Shown one piece after another: positions 22,887-35,332 of a stretch of DNA of 64,000 nt (its first letter is position 1; every line of letters begins with the position of its first letter). Location: assembly GCA_903813345.2 (NCBI GenBank), contig CAIIXF020000004.1, forward strand, positions 30,753,985 to 30,817,984, given 5' to 3'. Below the pieces are notes generated by a model that had not been told where the DNA came from, did not search any database, and saw only the letters and a program-made list of their open reading frames with translations. Source of the stretch: Owenia fusiformis. Its lineage: Eukaryota; Annelida; Polychaeta; Sabellida; Oweniidae. Made by a program: the position numbers and the translations under genes.

Positions 22887-23881
22887 TCAGGACAAAATAC
22901 GAAATCGGCCGGGCATCGGCCGGTGAATCGGAGCAAATGTGACCTAAGAATTACCATTTGGCATTGATCACGTGCTACTAGTTGGATTTCAGCATCCTCT
23001 ATCGTTTTAAGCCTTTAATCAAAAATAGGTCTTAGACGTTCTACATACTTATAATTAATAACAATCCCCAGTTTCATGGTTTATGGGTTACATATCACCC
23101 ATTAAACATAAAACATTGTTTCATAACATCATATACTAAGCAAAATAATAACCATTCGATTAAACTTTATGACTAACTTAAACTACAATCAGAATATTTA
23201 ACGAGCTCATAAAGTGAGTTATAATTGTAAAAATGAGAAATAACTACCTTTTATTAATATCTAATAATGATATAGTACTGAACGCATATTCAAGGACATA
23301 TTGGGGACTTTCGAACAAATTGTTATTAATTGTTTGTAACAAGCAGCTATTACAAAGTAGAGGGGATGGCACCATGCAGTCAAAGAGAGATTATGTGAAA
23401 GCCAAAATTTTCAATGTTACCCCTATTTTCACGTCTGTGCTTTAACGAGGACACGTGAATTCAAAAGGATGTAGAATATCAAATAAGAAAGTGTCATTTT
23501 GTCATAATTTATCAAAGAATATTATCATCATTAGACACGTTTAGGGTAACGCTTAGAGAAAAATTGTTAGTTTTGAAATGCACATCAGTTCACATTTTTG
23601 TATCATTAGGCCCCGGATGAACTTTTAACATTATATTGTTAACTTTATTATATTTGCCCTCAAAGTATGTCACTTGACTTATATTGATACTATGTTTTTT
23701 GATTCAATATATTTATTTCGCAACAATAATGCCTCGAGGACTTTATTCATCTTGGTAGGAGTAAAAGCTATTGAAAACGGTGCCATATTATCACACTATA
23801 AAATGTGCAATTTCTTTTTTAACTTCCCAAAGGCAGGATAGTGACATGGCTATATTTGCATATGTTTTCAGAGTAACTATA

Positions 23882-24085
23882 ATGCCTGGATCACATTTGC
23901 TCCGATCCATCGGCCGGCGCCCGGCCGATTGAGTGTTTTGCTCAATATTGTATTCAACTTTGAACAAAATACTCAGTCGACCGGACGCCGTAGTGAAAAT
24001 CGGGGCAAATGTGACCAAAATTTCAGGACAAAATACGAAATCGACCGGGCATCGGCCGGTGAATCGGAGCAAATGTGACCTAAGA
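23882..24085. mobile_element. GC-rich foldback MITE plus partial copy (in duplication copy 2)
   Basis: Same element as at 22745, carried by the tandem duplication. The right terminus has lost its AAGGCAT (it reads GTGACCAAAATTTC), and the partial copy again follows at about 24025. Confidence 0.8.
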
Positions 24086-25054
24086 ATTACCATTTGGCAT
24101 TGATCACGTGCTACTAGTGTTATCTCGCGTTCGATTTCAGCATCCTCTATCGTTTGAATCCTTTAATCAAAATAGGTCTTAGACGTTCTATTTTCTGTTG
24201 TCTATGCATACTTATAATTAATAACAATCTCCAGTTTCATGGTTTATGGGTTACATATCACCCATAAAACATAAAACATTGTTTCATAACATCATACTAA
24301 GCAAAATAATAACCATTCGATTAAACTTTATGACTAACTTAAACTACAATCAGAATATTTAACGAGCTCATAAAGTGAGTTATAAGTGTAAAAATGAGAA
24401 ATAACTACCTTTTATTAATATCTAATAATGATAAAGTACTGAACGCGTATTCAAGGACATATTGGGGACTTTCGAACAAATTGTTATTAATTGGTTTTAA
24501 CAAGCAGCTATTACAAAGTAGAGGGGAAGGCAACATGCAGTCAAGGAGAGATACTGTGAAAGCCAAATTTTTCAATGTTTCCCCTATTTTCACGTCTGTG
24601 CGTTAACGAGGACACGTGAATTCAAAAGGATGTAGAATATCAAATAAAAAAGTGTCATTTTGTCATAGTTTATCAAAGAATATAATCACCATCAGACACG
24701 TTTAGGGTAACTTTTAGAGAAAAATTGTTAGTTTTGAAACGCACAACAGTTCACATTTTTGTATCATTCACTTCAGTGCTATATTTATTATTTGAAAGAT
24801 CAAAGGGTTTTTACTATCTAATATAATGAGCTAATTGTAATTGGGACTAAGTATGAAAACGTGGGCGTTCCCTTTTACAATTCTATAAAATTTTAACTTC
24901 AATCTTCAATAATTTCCATTTTTGATTGTATACCTCAAACAACTTTTCAAGGATAGGATTTTGAAGCGCAAAGAAAATATTGTGATGTGCTTAAACAAAT
25001 CAAGGCTTCATAAATGCTTTGAAAGGTCGAAAAGTGAGATATAGGTATACGAAT

Positions 25055-25348
25055 CCGAGGTTTACCTACTTACGTATCTTTCACTTTGTAAATGTATAAT
25101 TCCCCACGTTAGATGGTAGAAGAATTGCTGAATGTGCCAATTTTTTATAAGTAGTATAAAGGGTTAGAATATGTGCTACACTTCATTTTTAATTGTCCCG
25201 AGGTTTACCTACTTACGTATATTGTATCTTTCACTTTGTAAAGGTATAATTCCCCAAGTTAGATGGTAGAAGTATTGCCAAAGTGCCAATTTGTTATAAA
25301 TAGTCTAAAGGGCTAGAATATGGGCTACACTTCATATTTAATTGTCCT
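25055..25348. repeat. Tandem duplication of about 143-150 bp
   Basis: Two adjacent copies begin CCGAGGTTTACCTACTTACG (25055 and 25198) and end in TTTAATTGTCC. They differ by a handful of substitutions and a short insertion (TATTG) in the second copy. Confidence 0.9.
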
Positions 25349-26090
25349 GCAACTGCTGGCAAATGATACGATCAATTTAGATACGACACATACCATTGTA
25401 ATGGATGCAATGTAGTCATGAAATATAACAATAAACGAATCAAGGTATCACTATCAATACAAGAGGTTTAATAAATTTCTAGATTTTCGATTGGCGTATC
25501 TTTTGTTGTACATTGACGATACATTATTGAAAAACAGTATTAAAAAGGTATTTTTGTCGTTTTGATCTAGCAGTTCTGTATCATTCACATTTTCAAAATA
25601 TCGTAGCTCAGAAAAAGTCGTTTTTAATCACTAATCCCCAGGTCTAACCTTGGATATTGAACAAGCAATGTAATGTTCCTAGATCTAATATGATTGCCTA
25701 ATTTATTATGATTGGCAATATCCAGGTGCATACCAAACAAGTACACAATGACTATACAAGTACAGCAGTATGATAATGCGAGGATACAATAGTACAACGA
25801 TTAATATCTTTTATTCCCTTCCCGTACTGAAACATAATTATAGATCTAAAATTCTCTTTGATTACCCAATAAACTTTCTAGATGACATACGTGTGTCGAG
25901 GATATAAATTTGATAATACCAACCCATTCAACTTTCCAGAGAATTATAGGGAATACGAGAGTATAATTAAAGATACGTTGCTTGACATTTGCTGACCTTT
26001 ACGTCTATGCGGGAGTCTTTTTAATAGCATCACTTGTAATTAAGCGGTTAGATTTGTTCCCCGTTATAAGAATCCTCATTAAATGTATTA

Positions 26091-26209
26091 CAGGTACCGT
26101 AGCCAGGATTTACCGGGAGGCGGTTTTTCCAAGGGGGAGCTTTTGCCAAGGAGGGGGGGTGGCTTTTTGACAGTATCTTGGTATGGGGCTTCCCCTGGCT
26201 ACGGGCCTG
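26091..26209. mobile_element. Small element with CAGG/CCTG ends and 5 bp target duplication
   Basis: The 119 bp element begins CAGGTACCGTAGCCAGG and ends CCTGGCTACGGGCCTG, inverted termini, and has TATTA on both sides (26086-26090 and 26210-26214). The interior holds G-rich runs (GGAGGCGG, GGAGGGGGGG). The phrase CCGTAGCCAGG is, from memory, common in dispersed repeats of marine invertebrates. Confidence 0.7.
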
Positions 26210-26214
26210 TATTA

Positions 26215-29200
26215 TGGTGTTTGGTTCCCCATATGTACCAAAGATATGTGTAAAATCAGGATAAAATGTATGGAACATTGAAAAAAACAGAAATCAGTAA
26301 CGATTCTGACCCCACAAATCACTACTGCGACTTTTTGGAACTTTTTCTCATTTTTGCTAATTCAACGGATTATTTTCTGATCTCACATCGTACATATACC
26401 ATCAATTAAACTTGTTAATTCGAATTATTGTTACAAGCACAATAGGCGTCAGTTGATGTCATAATTGGCATTGTTATTGTTTCAATCAGAGTATTTTCAA
26501 GTTGAGAACCACTCGGTATTAGATGTGGACGTCCAAGTCCCTTACGTCTTAGCAATCCGTTACATTACCAGATGTAGCTTTGGAAATAAGAATTCCTGAC
26601 ATATTATTATTAGTATCCCTACTAATCCCATAGGCCTTAAGCCAGATCAGAGATTGGACACTATCATGGTTACTGATTTCTACTGTTACTGTTTTTTCAA
26701 TGTTCCAGAGAGTTTATCCAAATTTTACACAGCTCTCTGATACATACGTATAAGGCATTAAACCCTGAAATTATGATCTTGCCTGATTTCCATTTTTAAA
26801 AGTAATGAGAATTTCATGACGACGCACAGATTATTTTGGACCAGAGGATGCCCGATATTCATGGGTTTGTTTATGTTCGTCTTGAGGGAGGCGAGAGCGA
26901 TTCTGGATATCACACGTGTCCGAATAAATACAGCGGAAAATATTAATAGCAATTCACAAGTAAATATTCAACATATAGTGACATTGTACTTTAAAATAAG
27001 GAAACATATAACCAAATAAGCAAAATGTCACTCTACTTTCTATCGGTAATATAAGAGCAAGGAACGACTCGCTACTGTTAAGCAAACTCTACAGGTCTAT
27101 TGGAAAATGTGTTGCAATTTATAAAGAAATAATAACACGAGTTGGCAAATCGATAATACCTTGATTAAAAGAGCCCTTGGAGAGATGTATTACATTCAGT
27201 TTTATCCATACTTATTAGATACCAGGGACTTTTGTTCAGAAAAACTACAAGCCGCTGGAGGTTGTTTATTGGGGCTTAAGATAGAAGCTTCTTCCCAAAT
27301 GAGTTCTAGAATCACGTGATATGCTTGCTTTAATCACGTGGTATGCGTATATTTTGTATTAAAGGGTTAGTTTTTTTTATTCTGAAATGTATTGATATTT
27401 TTCGCGATTATAAAGGAGACGCTATTAATTAAAATATCCGCTGGGGTTTTGCAGCGAGCTTATGTGAATATGGTCAAGAAAGTCGCACACTGACATATTG
27501 AATATATGGTAATAGGATGCATGCATTGAATACAGTAACGGATTATAGATAACGCTCTACTGAATACAAAACGGTACTATTAGATGCTGTATTCATATGT
27601 TCGATATTCTAATTCTTATAAACAGGACAATGTTCTGGAGAGTTTTCGTTTGTCTAAAAGAAATAATTTGATCAAGAGAAAAGTCAATAACCGGGTTGTT
27701 CACCATCTGGTCGCGTTTCGTCCAGTGGAAAAGCTGCGCACGCACGCACATAAATGATCCAGTGGTTTCAATACCAGATCAGATAATATAAATGTCAGAC
27801 AAATGACAAATGGCCATTTGTGAAGATATCAAGTACAGACTGACGTCATTCGGATGAGTAACACAAGTGTTTTACAAGACAAAACAAAGGCAGTATTCTA
27901 AATATAGACCAGGTTGTCAACTCATGTCTCAAGTAGTTCTGCTTGATTACTACGATGTAATACTATGTTAATGCATCAATGTTGAATGCTCTTTAAAAGT
28001 AATACTTTTACTTGCTTTGCATCTATCGAATAGCATCGTTTTATGTCATCAGATTCATGTACGTGAGGTCATGTGGTTTTTGCAATAACTACATAAATGG
28101 GATGTTTACTGAGACACTGGCGATCAACAATTTCGTACTTCTCTAACTGTTATATGATAATCAGTGTAGACTACAAAACCAATAATTCCATTAATGTAAA
28201 ATGTTCTTGAAAGCCTCTATTTAGAGGATATCAACGGATGGTATTATATTTGGTATGGCGAGACTTAAGCATCGCAAATATACCATAGCCTCTTTAATTA
28301 CCAAAATACGGCAGGTTATATAGGAAGGCTCTATTAACTAGTAAATGGGCTATGCAATGAAATGTAGCAACTTGTCTAAGCAAAAAAAACAGAATTACAG
28401 TATTGCAAATTTTGAAAAAGTACAATTTATCATCAATCTACTCGATATAAAGTAGCTTCTCTGATGTACCAAAAGGTGGCAGGATTTATCATAAATATGT
28501 ATCATGTAGAGCTTCTCGGTAAAATTGCTTACTTTACAGTATGTTAATACTTATATTTAGTTTTACTTCATTACTGTTGTTAAAATGATGAAACATGGAA
28601 GATATTGAACGATTTGTAATGTGATACACGTTAATATATTTTCCTAGTGAATTCTACGAGGTTAAAATGTAACAGCTTGTAATAAAACTATAGTAATTAT
28701 TAACATTAGGATCATCGAACTCTTGTTCAATATATTTTTTTCTTACAATATGGGCAAAGCTACATAGCAGTTATATGGTCAATAAAACCAAGCACATTGT
28801 TGTATTTTATGATCAAAATGTTCATTTTTTATAAATATTAACAATTATCTTATTTGCCTCTTTCAAAAGCATATTTGAAATTAGCGTATGTCGCGTGCAT
28901 TGATAAGAACTGTACATTTTACTGAGTGATTTAATGGTCTAAAAAGCACAATTATTATGTGTAGTCACGAGATGGAACTTTAGTCAAATTAGCACTCCAA
29001 TAACTGAAATGCGTTATGACCATCCTTTTTCCATTTCAATTCTCTTTGAGATTTAAGGTTCCTCTGTTGAATATTATATAGTTAAATAGTTCAGAATTTC
29101 GACAAAATGCCTATCTTCTTATATCAAAACATGTCACTCCCAATTGGTTTGCTTTGCGGTTTGAAGCTTCTATTCAGAAGAATTAGAAATAGGAAAGCTT

Positions 29201-29551
29201 CCACTAATAAAAACCCTCGTTTCTCTAATTGAGCAAATGAGTATAGCGCACGCTATGTTGTATTTTCCGTTTTTACGCTAATTAGGGTAATATCTGTATT
29301 ATTGTTACCGTCAGATTCTAAACGTTGTTAACGGTCTACATTCATTGCCATAATAACTGGCAATGTGAGTTGTTTGGAAAAAGTTAACTTTTTCGAGGCG
29401 TATATTTACCTTAATTTACCTAATACGTAAGAATAAGATATACTATTTAGTTAAAATATATTACATAAATCTGTTGTTCTGTTTTATACCAGTACATTTT
29501 TTAGTACAAATAACGTTTATGAACTGTCAAACTTGATTACTTATTAATATA
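26215..29551. other. Gene-free AT-rich stretch
   Basis: About 3.3 kb with no recognisable ORF, RNA gene or strong repeat. Short reading frames such as 26816-27019 resemble nothing known and overlap an equally long frame on the other strand. Confidence 0.3.
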
Positions 29552-29800
29552 CCGTCGCCTAGGTATTCACCAACTCGTTACATTCAGCAATATACCGTTT
29601 TCGTGGTATAAAATAGATTATAACAGTACACCATCATCTCGGTATTCAAAAACTTATCATAATCAGCAATATACCGTTTTGTTGGTTTACAACAAATTAT
29701 AACAGTATACAACCATCACCTAGGTATTCAACAACTCATTACATTCAGCTATATGCCGTTTTCTTGGTATACGACAAATTATATCATTCGGCAATAGGTC
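29552..29800. repeat. Degenerate tandem repeat of about 80 bp, three copies
   Basis: Each unit contains a CACCTAGGTATTCA-like start, CAACTC-TTACATTCAGC, ATATACCGTTTT and GGTAT-A-A-AAATTATA; units begin near 29552, 29630 and 29708. Confidence 0.7.
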
Positions 29801-31432
29801 ATGGTCTTGAAATACACTAACTCATTGCTTTTACTATTCCGAACAGTTAACTGCGAGTAACTATCTATCTATCTGTCGTCCTTATACTATTAGTAGTATT
29901 TATCACATGCTTTCTCACTGAATGACTCGTAACTCAAGGATACCCAAGTATTTGTGAAATACATCGTGTGCTAACCAAGAGTCTTGGGACGTAATGAATA
30001 TCTGCTTGGACTGCCCCTAGAGCTAAAATAAGGCGACTTGGAATTCACTTAGAAAAAAGTACATTTTGACTGTGGGATAACAAGCTCGGGAAAACTAACC
30101 ATATATCTTATAAGGAATAGGGCAGCCTAGCATAAAACATTGCTAGATAGTAGCGAAATGATATATTGTATCATCATGCCTTAATAGGAAGTTTTATTTT
30201 AGGAATCAGTTCGCTGGGAGATTCTCTTAAAGATGCTAATTTAGATGCTCGTAGAAAGGCATGTTTTATGCAGTCTTCGGGATAAAATACAATGATTTAT
30301 TCCAGTGGGGTCATTAAGGAAGCAAATGGATCCGTCAAATAATGTTTCATTTTTGGTAATTGATACTAGGCGGTGCCATTAGTAGTTAAATAACTGTAAA
30401 TGGAATGTTTATTGACTAATTTAGCACAGGCGTTCATGAATTTAGAAGTCTCTTGATGCAACGATGTCATTCCATGAACGAGTTCAATATTTTCAAAATG
30501 TCACTCATTGGTTGAATGTTTTAAAATGCACACAAGTGTGAAATAGTAAGATAAGCCAAAAACAAACGCATCAGATGTATTTGTAATCCAAAAGAAGAAA
30601 TTCTATGTAGGTTATTGCCTGTATCGTAATACACCAGTGTCTAACTTGCTGATAAAGAATTTTTACCCTTCAGTAAATGGGGCAAATGATCCTAAAATGA
30701 CATATGTTTACATAATACGAACACCCTGAGGATCATTTCAACCACACAATGAGACACATTTGTAAAAAGTGGAATTCATCCGAACATAGTGTTGGATTAT
30801 CGGCTAATATGCTATAATGATATTCAATTACCCATATTTCTGTAGTCTCGATAATAAAAGGACGTATAACAGTTCAAGTGCAGAGCTAGCCCTCTCCAGA
30901 AAAAAAACAATTTCAATTTGATATTAGTTTCGTATTATTGTTTCATTTTTTAGCTTTAATGATGTTTAAGCATTGGACAAGTTCTAAATGGTTCAATAAA
31001 GTCTACTACACCGTTCGTCTGAACAAATATATTAAACTCTATCGATTGAATCCACCGTGACGCACTTTAAAAGACTGGTATATTTGAATATGGAATTGGA
31101 TCCTCATAAAATACAAGCGTTGCTTGGACATATAGGATTTTATGATAAATTGATCAGTTTGAATAACCCATACGAATAGTTGCCATTTATGCCATGTCTT
31201 AAAAGAAGAATAACACATAAAGGGAGAGATCATAAGCATTAATGTTGCCATGCATGTAGATTATACATATACAACATATGATATAATCATATTTTAAAAT
31301 CATATGTTAATGTGGAAATGCGTAAAATAAGCTGGAAACGACACTTGTATCCATATAGGTAGATTGAAATCAATGTTCGCTTAAAATTACATTCCCTTTC
31401 AGACCAATATGGTAGCTAAAACCATATAATAT
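29801..31432. other. Gene-free stretch left of the LTR element
   Basis: No feature recognised other than a short CTAT microsatellite near 29863. Confidence 0.3.
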
Positions 31433-32286
31433 TGTTACAGTATTATGTTCTATTATATTCACATTAAGTTTAGTTTATCTATATGTATATACTGTAACTG
31501 ATCTTTATTAGAGATCTTAGGTCAAGGTCACAATGACATTATATCTTGCAAACATAACTGAACTGAATGACTCATTAACCCTTGACCACCCAGAGAGTTC
31601 TAGAAAATATAACCATTCATTAAGATTTAATCATGTGACTGAAGATGTCCAATCAAAACTCAACAAGTAGTCTCAGTTCCAGAAGATTCTTTCTAGATGA
31701 TTCTTTCACACTATAAATAAAACTGCAAAGTGGACTCAGTAGCAGATAATTAAGTCATCATAACTGGACATCTCAAAGGAACTAAATAAAGCAGAATTTC
31801 AAAGTTGATCAAAGGACATCTTCTTAGCGGAATATTACAGACACCTACTGTGGGAACATTTATAACACTACAAACACACAACCTGAGGACGTTATATGGA
31901 CAAATATTACAACACACACTATATACGGATTATCATATACATTCGTGGATTATCATAAACATTTGTGGATTATCATCAAACATTTGTGGATTACCATCAA
32001 ACATTATTGGATACGAACATTATAGGATTACGACGAACATTATTGGATTATTACAAACATTGGAGAACTATTAACGATTATTTAAACTTTCGTGATCTGG
32101 AACATTCTCTAGGATCGTCAACGACATTTATCGACAACAAGAATAAGCCGTATCATTGATTGGACATCACTTAAGTATTAAACCTCCTTTATATTATTGT
32201 TATATTATTTAGTTTTTCAAAATATAAATATATTGTTATCATATTTTAATTGCTGTTTTTACTTTCTGTTATTTTCGAACGTAACA
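31433..32286 (+). repeat. 5' LTR
   Basis: Starts TGTTAC and ends GTAACA, a 6 bp terminal inverted repeat of the TG...CA type. A TATA-like CTATAAATAA lies at 31711-31720 and a polyadenylation signal AATAAA at 31785-31790, placing the R region around there. A degenerate 20-21 bp repeat (GGATTATCATAAACATTTGT and variants, about six units) fills roughly 31927-32063. Confidence 0.95.
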
Positions 32287-32291
32287 GAAAT

Positions 32292-32309
32292 TGGGGGCTC
32301 GTCCGGGAT
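32292..32309 (+). other. Primer-binding site, tRNA-Pro type
   Basis: TGGGGGCTCGTCCGGGAT, five bases after the LTR end, equals the 18-base site known from gammaretroviruses and complementary to the 3' end of tRNA-Pro. It would prime minus-strand DNA synthesis. Confidence 0.9.
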
Positions 32310-32398
32310 ACAACTACAACAAGCTAAAATTCAAATATTTTACAATTCAATATCTAAAACTTGTATATTTAAATTGTGAAGACAGCAATTAATCAAAA

Positions 32399-35332
32399 AT
32401 GAGTTTTGAGGTTGAGACATTTTTAGAAAAGCCCTCTTTGGAGGAGTTTGACAAGTTAAAGAAAACTGAACTTCTGGCACTAGCAAAACATGTTGGTTTG
32501 GCAGTAAAAACTTCATACCGAAAAGGTGCAATAAAAAATATTCTGGTACCATATTTGGTAGCGGAAGAAATATTACCAGAAGAAGCATTAAAGCTTATTG
32601 TAGAGCCAGTCCAGCATGTTGAGCCTGTAGATCCTATAAGGCTTAAAGAGCTTGAAATAAGAGAAAAAGAGCTTGAAAATGAAAGGAGAGAAAAAGAGTT
32701 AGAAATGCAAAATGAAAGAGAAAAAAGAGAAAATGAAAGACAAATGAGAGAACAAGAAATTCAAAGAGAAATTGAATTAAAACGTTTGGAAATAGAAGCT
32801 CAATCCAAAACTGATGAACATGCTACTATGCATCAACATTTTGAAAATAGATTTGACGCTTCAAAATTTCTCAAATTTGTACCTAAATTTCAGGAGAAAA
32901 ATGTTGATAAATACTTTACGCATTTTGAAAAAGTCGCTCAAAGCCTCGATTGGCCTAAATCAGCATGGCCAGTTATGCTTCAAAGTGTATTCATTGGAAA
33001 AGCAAGTGAAATATTTGCCTCTCTCTCAGCAGAAGCATGCTCTGATTATGACCAAGTAAAAAATGCAATTCTTAAAGCTTATGAACTAGTGCCAGAAGCT
33101 TACAGACAAAAATTTAGAAATGCCCACAAACAGAGTGACCAAACCCATGTTGAGTTTGCTCGAGAGCAAGAGCAGCTTTTTGACAAGTGGCTTGTCTCTA
33201 AAGATGTATCTGAAGAGTTTAAAAAACTCAGAGAGCTTATGCTAATAGAACAATTTAAAAACTGTGTTCAATATCACATTAGAACTTACTTAGATGAACA
33301 CAAGGTAGAAACTTTGAGTCAAGCTGCCACCCTGTCTGATGATTATGCTCTTACTCATAAGGGTAGTTTTATCAAGGGCAATCCTAACTATAGAGGTTAT
33401 CAAGGTAACAAACCTTCATATGATACAAAATCAAATCAGTCCTCATCATCAAATACATCAAACAAAGCAAAAGACCAGTCTAATTCATCACAGAGTTCTA
33501 GCCCAAAATCAGATCAATCAAAATCGTCAGGTCCAACATCAAATGTCACCTGTAATTATTGTAAAAAGCCTGGTCACATTATTTCTGAATGCTATAGGAT
33601 TAAGAATAGAAGAGAGATGTCTGGTTCTGCTCATTCAAATGGTTGTGCTACTGTTCCCATTTCAAGAAAGCCCATTGTTTGGGATTCATATACTCATACT
33701 GAGAAATCAACTCATAGTGATATTATGGAGGATTATAAGCCTTTCATGTCGGAAGGATCTGTGTCACTGTCAAGTGATGGTACCAATTCAAAGCCAATTA
33801 AGATTCTTAGAGACACGGGTGCATCTCAGACTTTGTTGTTAGAAGGTGTCCTTCCTTTATCTGAGGAGTCATTCACAGGTACCCATATTTTGATGCAAGG
33901 CATTGAATTAGGTTTTACTAAAGTTCCCCTCCATCGTATTCATATCACATCAGAGTTAGTCAAAGGGCCAGTTATTGTTGGTGTTAGGCCACAACTTCCT
34001 GTTGAAGGAGTCGCATTGCTTTTAGGCAATGATTTAGCTGGGGGTAAGGTATCATTAGACCCCATTGTTTCTGATCAGCCTTGTTCTATTGAGGATTCTG
34101 TCCAAGAGGACTCTGATATATATCCTGCTTGTGCTGTTACTAGGGCTATGGCTAAAAGGTTAGCTGATAGCGGGGATTCGTCTGTGGGAGATGACTTTGA
34201 TAGTGGGTTTTTAAGCTCCTTGTTTGATGATGAATGTCACTCACCACTTGTTCAAGATGATCCTTATCCTATTTTAAAGGCAAATTCTTCATTGAAACAG
34301 CCTTCTGTTCGAGCCAAGCAGTCAACTATTGAGGCAAATTCTTCATTGAAAAAGCCTATTGCCAGAGGTGATTCACCTTCTGAGCAGGATCACTATTTTA
34401 ATGTGGTTTCGCCCGCTCTTGCTAGTCCTGATGAAGTTTCATCTTCTTCTGCTAGTGTTCATGAGGTTTCATCCCCTCCTTGTTCTGAGGTTTCATCCTC
34501 TTCTTGTTCTGAGGTTTCATCCTCTATTTCTGATAGCGATTCTTTGAAAAATGATCCTCATTCTAAACACATGTTAATTTATGAACAAGAGCATGATCCA
34601 TCACTCATTGATCTTCATAAAAGATGTCTTACTATTGATGAAGCTGTCAAGGTCCCTGTTTGTTTCTACAAAAAGGATGGCATATTAATGCGAAAGTGGA
34701 GACCTCCTGAAGCTTCCCCTGAAGACGATTGGGCAATTGTACATCAAATTGTTGTCCCAAAATCATATCATGAGGAAATCTTGAGTCTAGCTCATGATTC
34801 TCCCATGGCAGGTCATTTAGGAGTAACTAAAACATACCATAAAATACTCAATCATTTCTATTGGCCCAAATTAAAACAAGATGTCCAAGAGTATTGTAGG
34901 TCTTGTCATACATGTCAAATGGTAGGGAAACCTAACCAGAAAATTCCAACTGCTCCTTTACACCCTATACCTGCATTCGATGAACCATTTAGTAAGGTTC
35001 TTATTGACTGTGTTGGTCCATTACCAAAAACAAAATCTGATAATCAATATCTGCTCACTATTCTGTCTATGGCCACACAGTTTCCAGAAATAAAATCGCT
35101 CCTTATGCTTAGAAATAGCAAAACCAAGTATATTGTGAAATCACAAATCACCAATTTCACATTAGTTGAGCTACCAAAGGAGCTCATATCTGACTTACAA
35201 TCTAACTCAGTGCTGAATGATTTCATTTGCATTGATAAAACTACTCCTGTGAGGTGTAGAGAGCTACACATGATGAAAAAGTATGTTGAGCGTGATAAAA
35301 TTTCTTTACTCAACATGAGCTTGTGCTCTTAG
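32399..35332 (+). CDS. Gag-protease-integrase polyprotein of the LTR element (integrase truncated)
   Basis: One 977-codon frame. Residues about 14-54 form a SAP-like basic segment. About 82-137 is a Glu/Arg-rich coiled coil. About 150-345 is a helical capsid region resembling the SCAN/Gmr1-type Gag (FVPKFQEKNVDKYF, LVPEAYRQKFR). A CCHC zinc knuckle follows (C385, C388, H393, C398). Then comes an aspartic protease (DTGA at 472-475; LLGNDLAGG later as the second conserved part). A low-complexity Ser/Pro/Glu linker runs at about 630-715. The integrase H2C2 zinc finger has H799, H806, C836, C839. Core catalytic Asp candidates are D870 (LIDCVGPLP) and D932 (ISDLQSN), 61 residues apart. After D932 similarity stops, the catalytic Glu context is absent and the frame ends. 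No reverse transcriptase or RNase H is encoded. The start at 32399 is the first ATG of the frame, 89 bases after the primer-binding site. Confidence 0.9.
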   Translation: MSFEVETFLEKPSLEEFDKLKKTELLALAKHVGLAVKTSYRKGAIKNILVPYLVAEEILPEEALKLIVEPVQHVEPVDPIRLKELEIREKELENERREKELEMQNEREKRENERQMREQEIQREIELKRLEIEAQSKTDEHATMHQHFENRFDASKFLKFVPKFQEKNVDKYFTHFEKVAQSLDWPKSAWPVMLQSVFIGKASEIFASLSAEACSDYDQVKNAILKAYELVPEAYRQKFRNAHKQSDQTHVEFAREQEQLFDKWLVSKDVSEEFKKLRELMLIEQFKNCVQYHIRTYLDEHKVETLSQAATLSDDYALTHKGSFIKGNPNYRGYQGNKPSYDTKSNQSSSSNTSNKAKDQSNSSQSSSPKSDQSKSSGPTSNVTCNYCKKPGHIISECYRIKNRREMSGSAHSNGCATVPISRKPIVWDSYTHTEKSTHSDIMEDYKPFMSEGSVSLSSDGTNSKPIKILRDTGASQTLLLEGVLPLSEESFTGTHILMQGIELGFTKVPLHRIHITSELVKGPVIVGVRPQLPVEGVALLLGNDLAGGKVSLDPIVSDQPCSIEDSVQEDSDIYPACAVTRAMAKRLADSGDSSVGDDFDSGFLSSLFDDECHSPLVQDDPYPILKANSSLKQPSVRAKQSTIEANSSLKKPIARGDSPSEQDHYFNVVSPALASPDEVSSSSASVHEVSSPPCSEVSSSSCSEVSSSISDSDSLKNDPHSKHMLIYEQEHDPSLIDLHKRCLTIDEAVKVPVCFYKKDGILMRKWRPPEASPEDDWAIVHQIVVPKSYHEEILSLAHDSPMAGHLGVTKTYHKILNHFYWPKLKQDVQEYCRSCHTCQMVGKPNQKIPTAPLHPIPAFDEPFSKVLIDCVGPLPKTKSDNQYLLTILSMATQFPEIKSLLMLRNSKTKYIVKSQITNFTLVELPKELISDLQSNSVLNDFICIDKTTPVRCRELHMMKKYVERDKISLLNMSLCS

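Larger units (their letters stand above)
22471..24769. repeat. Tandem duplication of about 1.14 kb, two copies
   Basis: Copy 1 spans 22471-23607 and copy 2 spans 23608-24769; both begin AGGCCCCGGATGAAC and end in TTTTTGTATCATT. They carry the same GC-rich foldback element and the same 70-codon ORF (23233-23445 and 24394-24606). Of about 12 base differences between the two ORFs about 11 change the amino acid, which argues against a constrained protein. Confidence 0.92.

Noticed and set aside
23233-24606. Duplicated 70-codon ORFs as a small gene family
   Set aside because: About 11 of about 12 differences are non-synonymous, as expected of unconstrained DNA within a segmental duplication.
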